From contig NZ_PVUF01000017.1 in the NCBI RefSeq assembly GCF_003003215.1, positions 1-64,000 on the forward strand: DNA of 64,000 nt. Direction: 5' to 3'. This document shows, one piece after another, positions 63,592-64,000 of the stretch. Below the pieces are notes generated by a model, which saw only the letters and a program-made list of their open reading frames with translations, made no database searches and was not told the origin of the DNA. The DNA is from Tritonibacter scottomollicae (GTDB lineage: Bacteria; Pseudomonadota; Alphaproteobacteria; Rhodobacterales; Rhodobacteraceae). How positions within the stretch are numbered: the stretch's first letter is position 1; the number at the start of each line of letters is the position of its first letter. Position numbers and translations under genes: made by a program.

Positions 63592-63903
63592 TCAGCGCGC
63601 GGCATCAAACGTGTAATCGCAACCATCGTGGATCATCGCATGGCCCCGCGACATCGGGTTCCCCACCAAGAACCAACGCCAGCCACCACGTGGGGCCGGC
63701 CCAGGCGAATACGTGCAGCCATTTGCCAGCGTCCAATACGTCGCATCCTGATAGCGGTATGGCGCCTGACTGATCGGGAGCAATGCGGCCGTCGGAGTCA
63801 CACCACTGAGGGCCCGCTCCTCTGGGAGGTACAGATCACAGGCCCCGACCAGCATCAAAACCACCCCAAAGCCAGCTGCAAATGTTGCGTTCCCTGGTCT
63901 CAT
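63592..63903 (-). CDS. Small lipoprotein, unknown function
   Basis: The 103-residue product starts MRPGNATFAAGFGVVLMLVG with a lipobox LVGAC and then a short mature part with two further cysteines (NGCTYSPGPAPRGGW and HDGCDYTF), possibly a disulfide. No family was recognised. Confidence 0.55.
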   Translation of the reverse strand: MRPGNATFAAGFGVVLMLVGACDLYLPEERALSGVTPTAALLPISQAPYRYQDATYWTLANGCTYSPGPAPRGGWRWFLVGNPMSRGHAMIHDGCDYTFDAAR

Positions 63904-63953
63904 TTGGGTCTCCTGTATCCTGAACCATCCCCCAGCCAGAACAGGAACACAAA

Positions 63954-64000
63954 GTGAACATGCGCTCTATGCTTCGCAAAGTCAGCGTCAAAGGCGTCCA
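63954..64000 (+). CDS. Possible start of a gene running off the right edge
   Basis: A GTG at 63954 (or ATG at 63960) opens a frame MNMRSMLRKVSVKGV that continues past the window. AGGAAC lies just upstream. Fifteen residues are too few to name a family. Confidence 0.3.
   Translation, partial: MNMRSMLRKVSVKGV

Overview
The window comes from the chromosome (or a chromosome-like replicon) of an alphaproteobacterium of the roseobacter group (Rhodobacterales). Supporting this are the order rpmH-rnpA-yidD ... yidC-MOSC-yihA ... argB, a bztABCD-type glutamate/aspartate ABC transporter, an ATP12-family chaperone, a DmdA-like GcvT-fold protein, high-GC codon use and an alphaproteobacterial spc/alpha ribosomal protein cluster. 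The assignment rests on gene content and protein resemblance, not on a database search.

Positions 1 to about 13.75 kb are accessory. The left edge is a partial IS3-family element that cuts off the 5' part of an OLD/GajA-type nuclease; the following UvrD-like helicase (GajB-like) is intact, so this looks like a broken Gabija-type (class 2 OLD) defence module. A GNAT acetyltransferase and an Mrr-type nuclease follow. An 8.3-kb copper cassette comes next: small secreted protein, Met-rich multicopper oxidase CopA, CopB, CopC, CopD and a PCuAC-like protein on the plus strand, then on the minus strand two c-type cytochromes, a multicopper-oxidase remnant, a DUF305-related remnant and a glutaredoxin-MauE fusion. 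The cassette is bracketed by two same-orientation copies of a 54-bp sequence, one lying 4 bp from the 3' end of tRNA-Arg(ACG), which marks the likely border of the island.

From 13.9 to 47.6 kb the content is mostly core: a three-gene operon (TVP38 protein, flavin disulfide reductase, histidine kinase), rpmH-rnpA-yidD, ttcA, an EAL protein with a degenerate GGDEF domain, yidC-MOSC-yihA, a DUF2946/PepSY pair, argB, bztABCD, crcB-rluC-HAD-ATP12, a second multicopper oxidase, degP-rarA, the aroG-type DAHP synthase preceded by an aromatic-rich leader peptide and terminator, and a small plus-strand group (epimerase, DmdA-like protein, PhnA).

From 47.7 to 59.0 kb the minus strand carries rpmC-rpsQ-rplN-rplX-rplE-rpsN-rpsH-rplF-rplR-rpsE-rpmD, then rplO-secY-adk, then rpsM-rpsK-rpoA-rplQ. 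The usual superoperon is broken by two small non-ribosomal genes (a DUF1127 gene and a small membrane protein gene) together with good terminators and a candidate internal promoter. The S10 half (rplP and upstream genes) does not adjoin rpmC; instead unrelated genes follow (methyltransferase-like protein, succinylglutamate desuccinylase-like protein, a sulfotransferase lacking a normal start, a TIGR02466-type dioxygenase, a family-3 solute-binding protein and a lipoprotein). No CRISPR array, prophage, rRNA or integrase gene was seen. The observations most worth following up are the leaderless-looking aromatic attenuator before the DAHP synthase, the sulfotransferase without a start codon, the broken defence module and the repeat-bounded copper cassette with its decayed genes.
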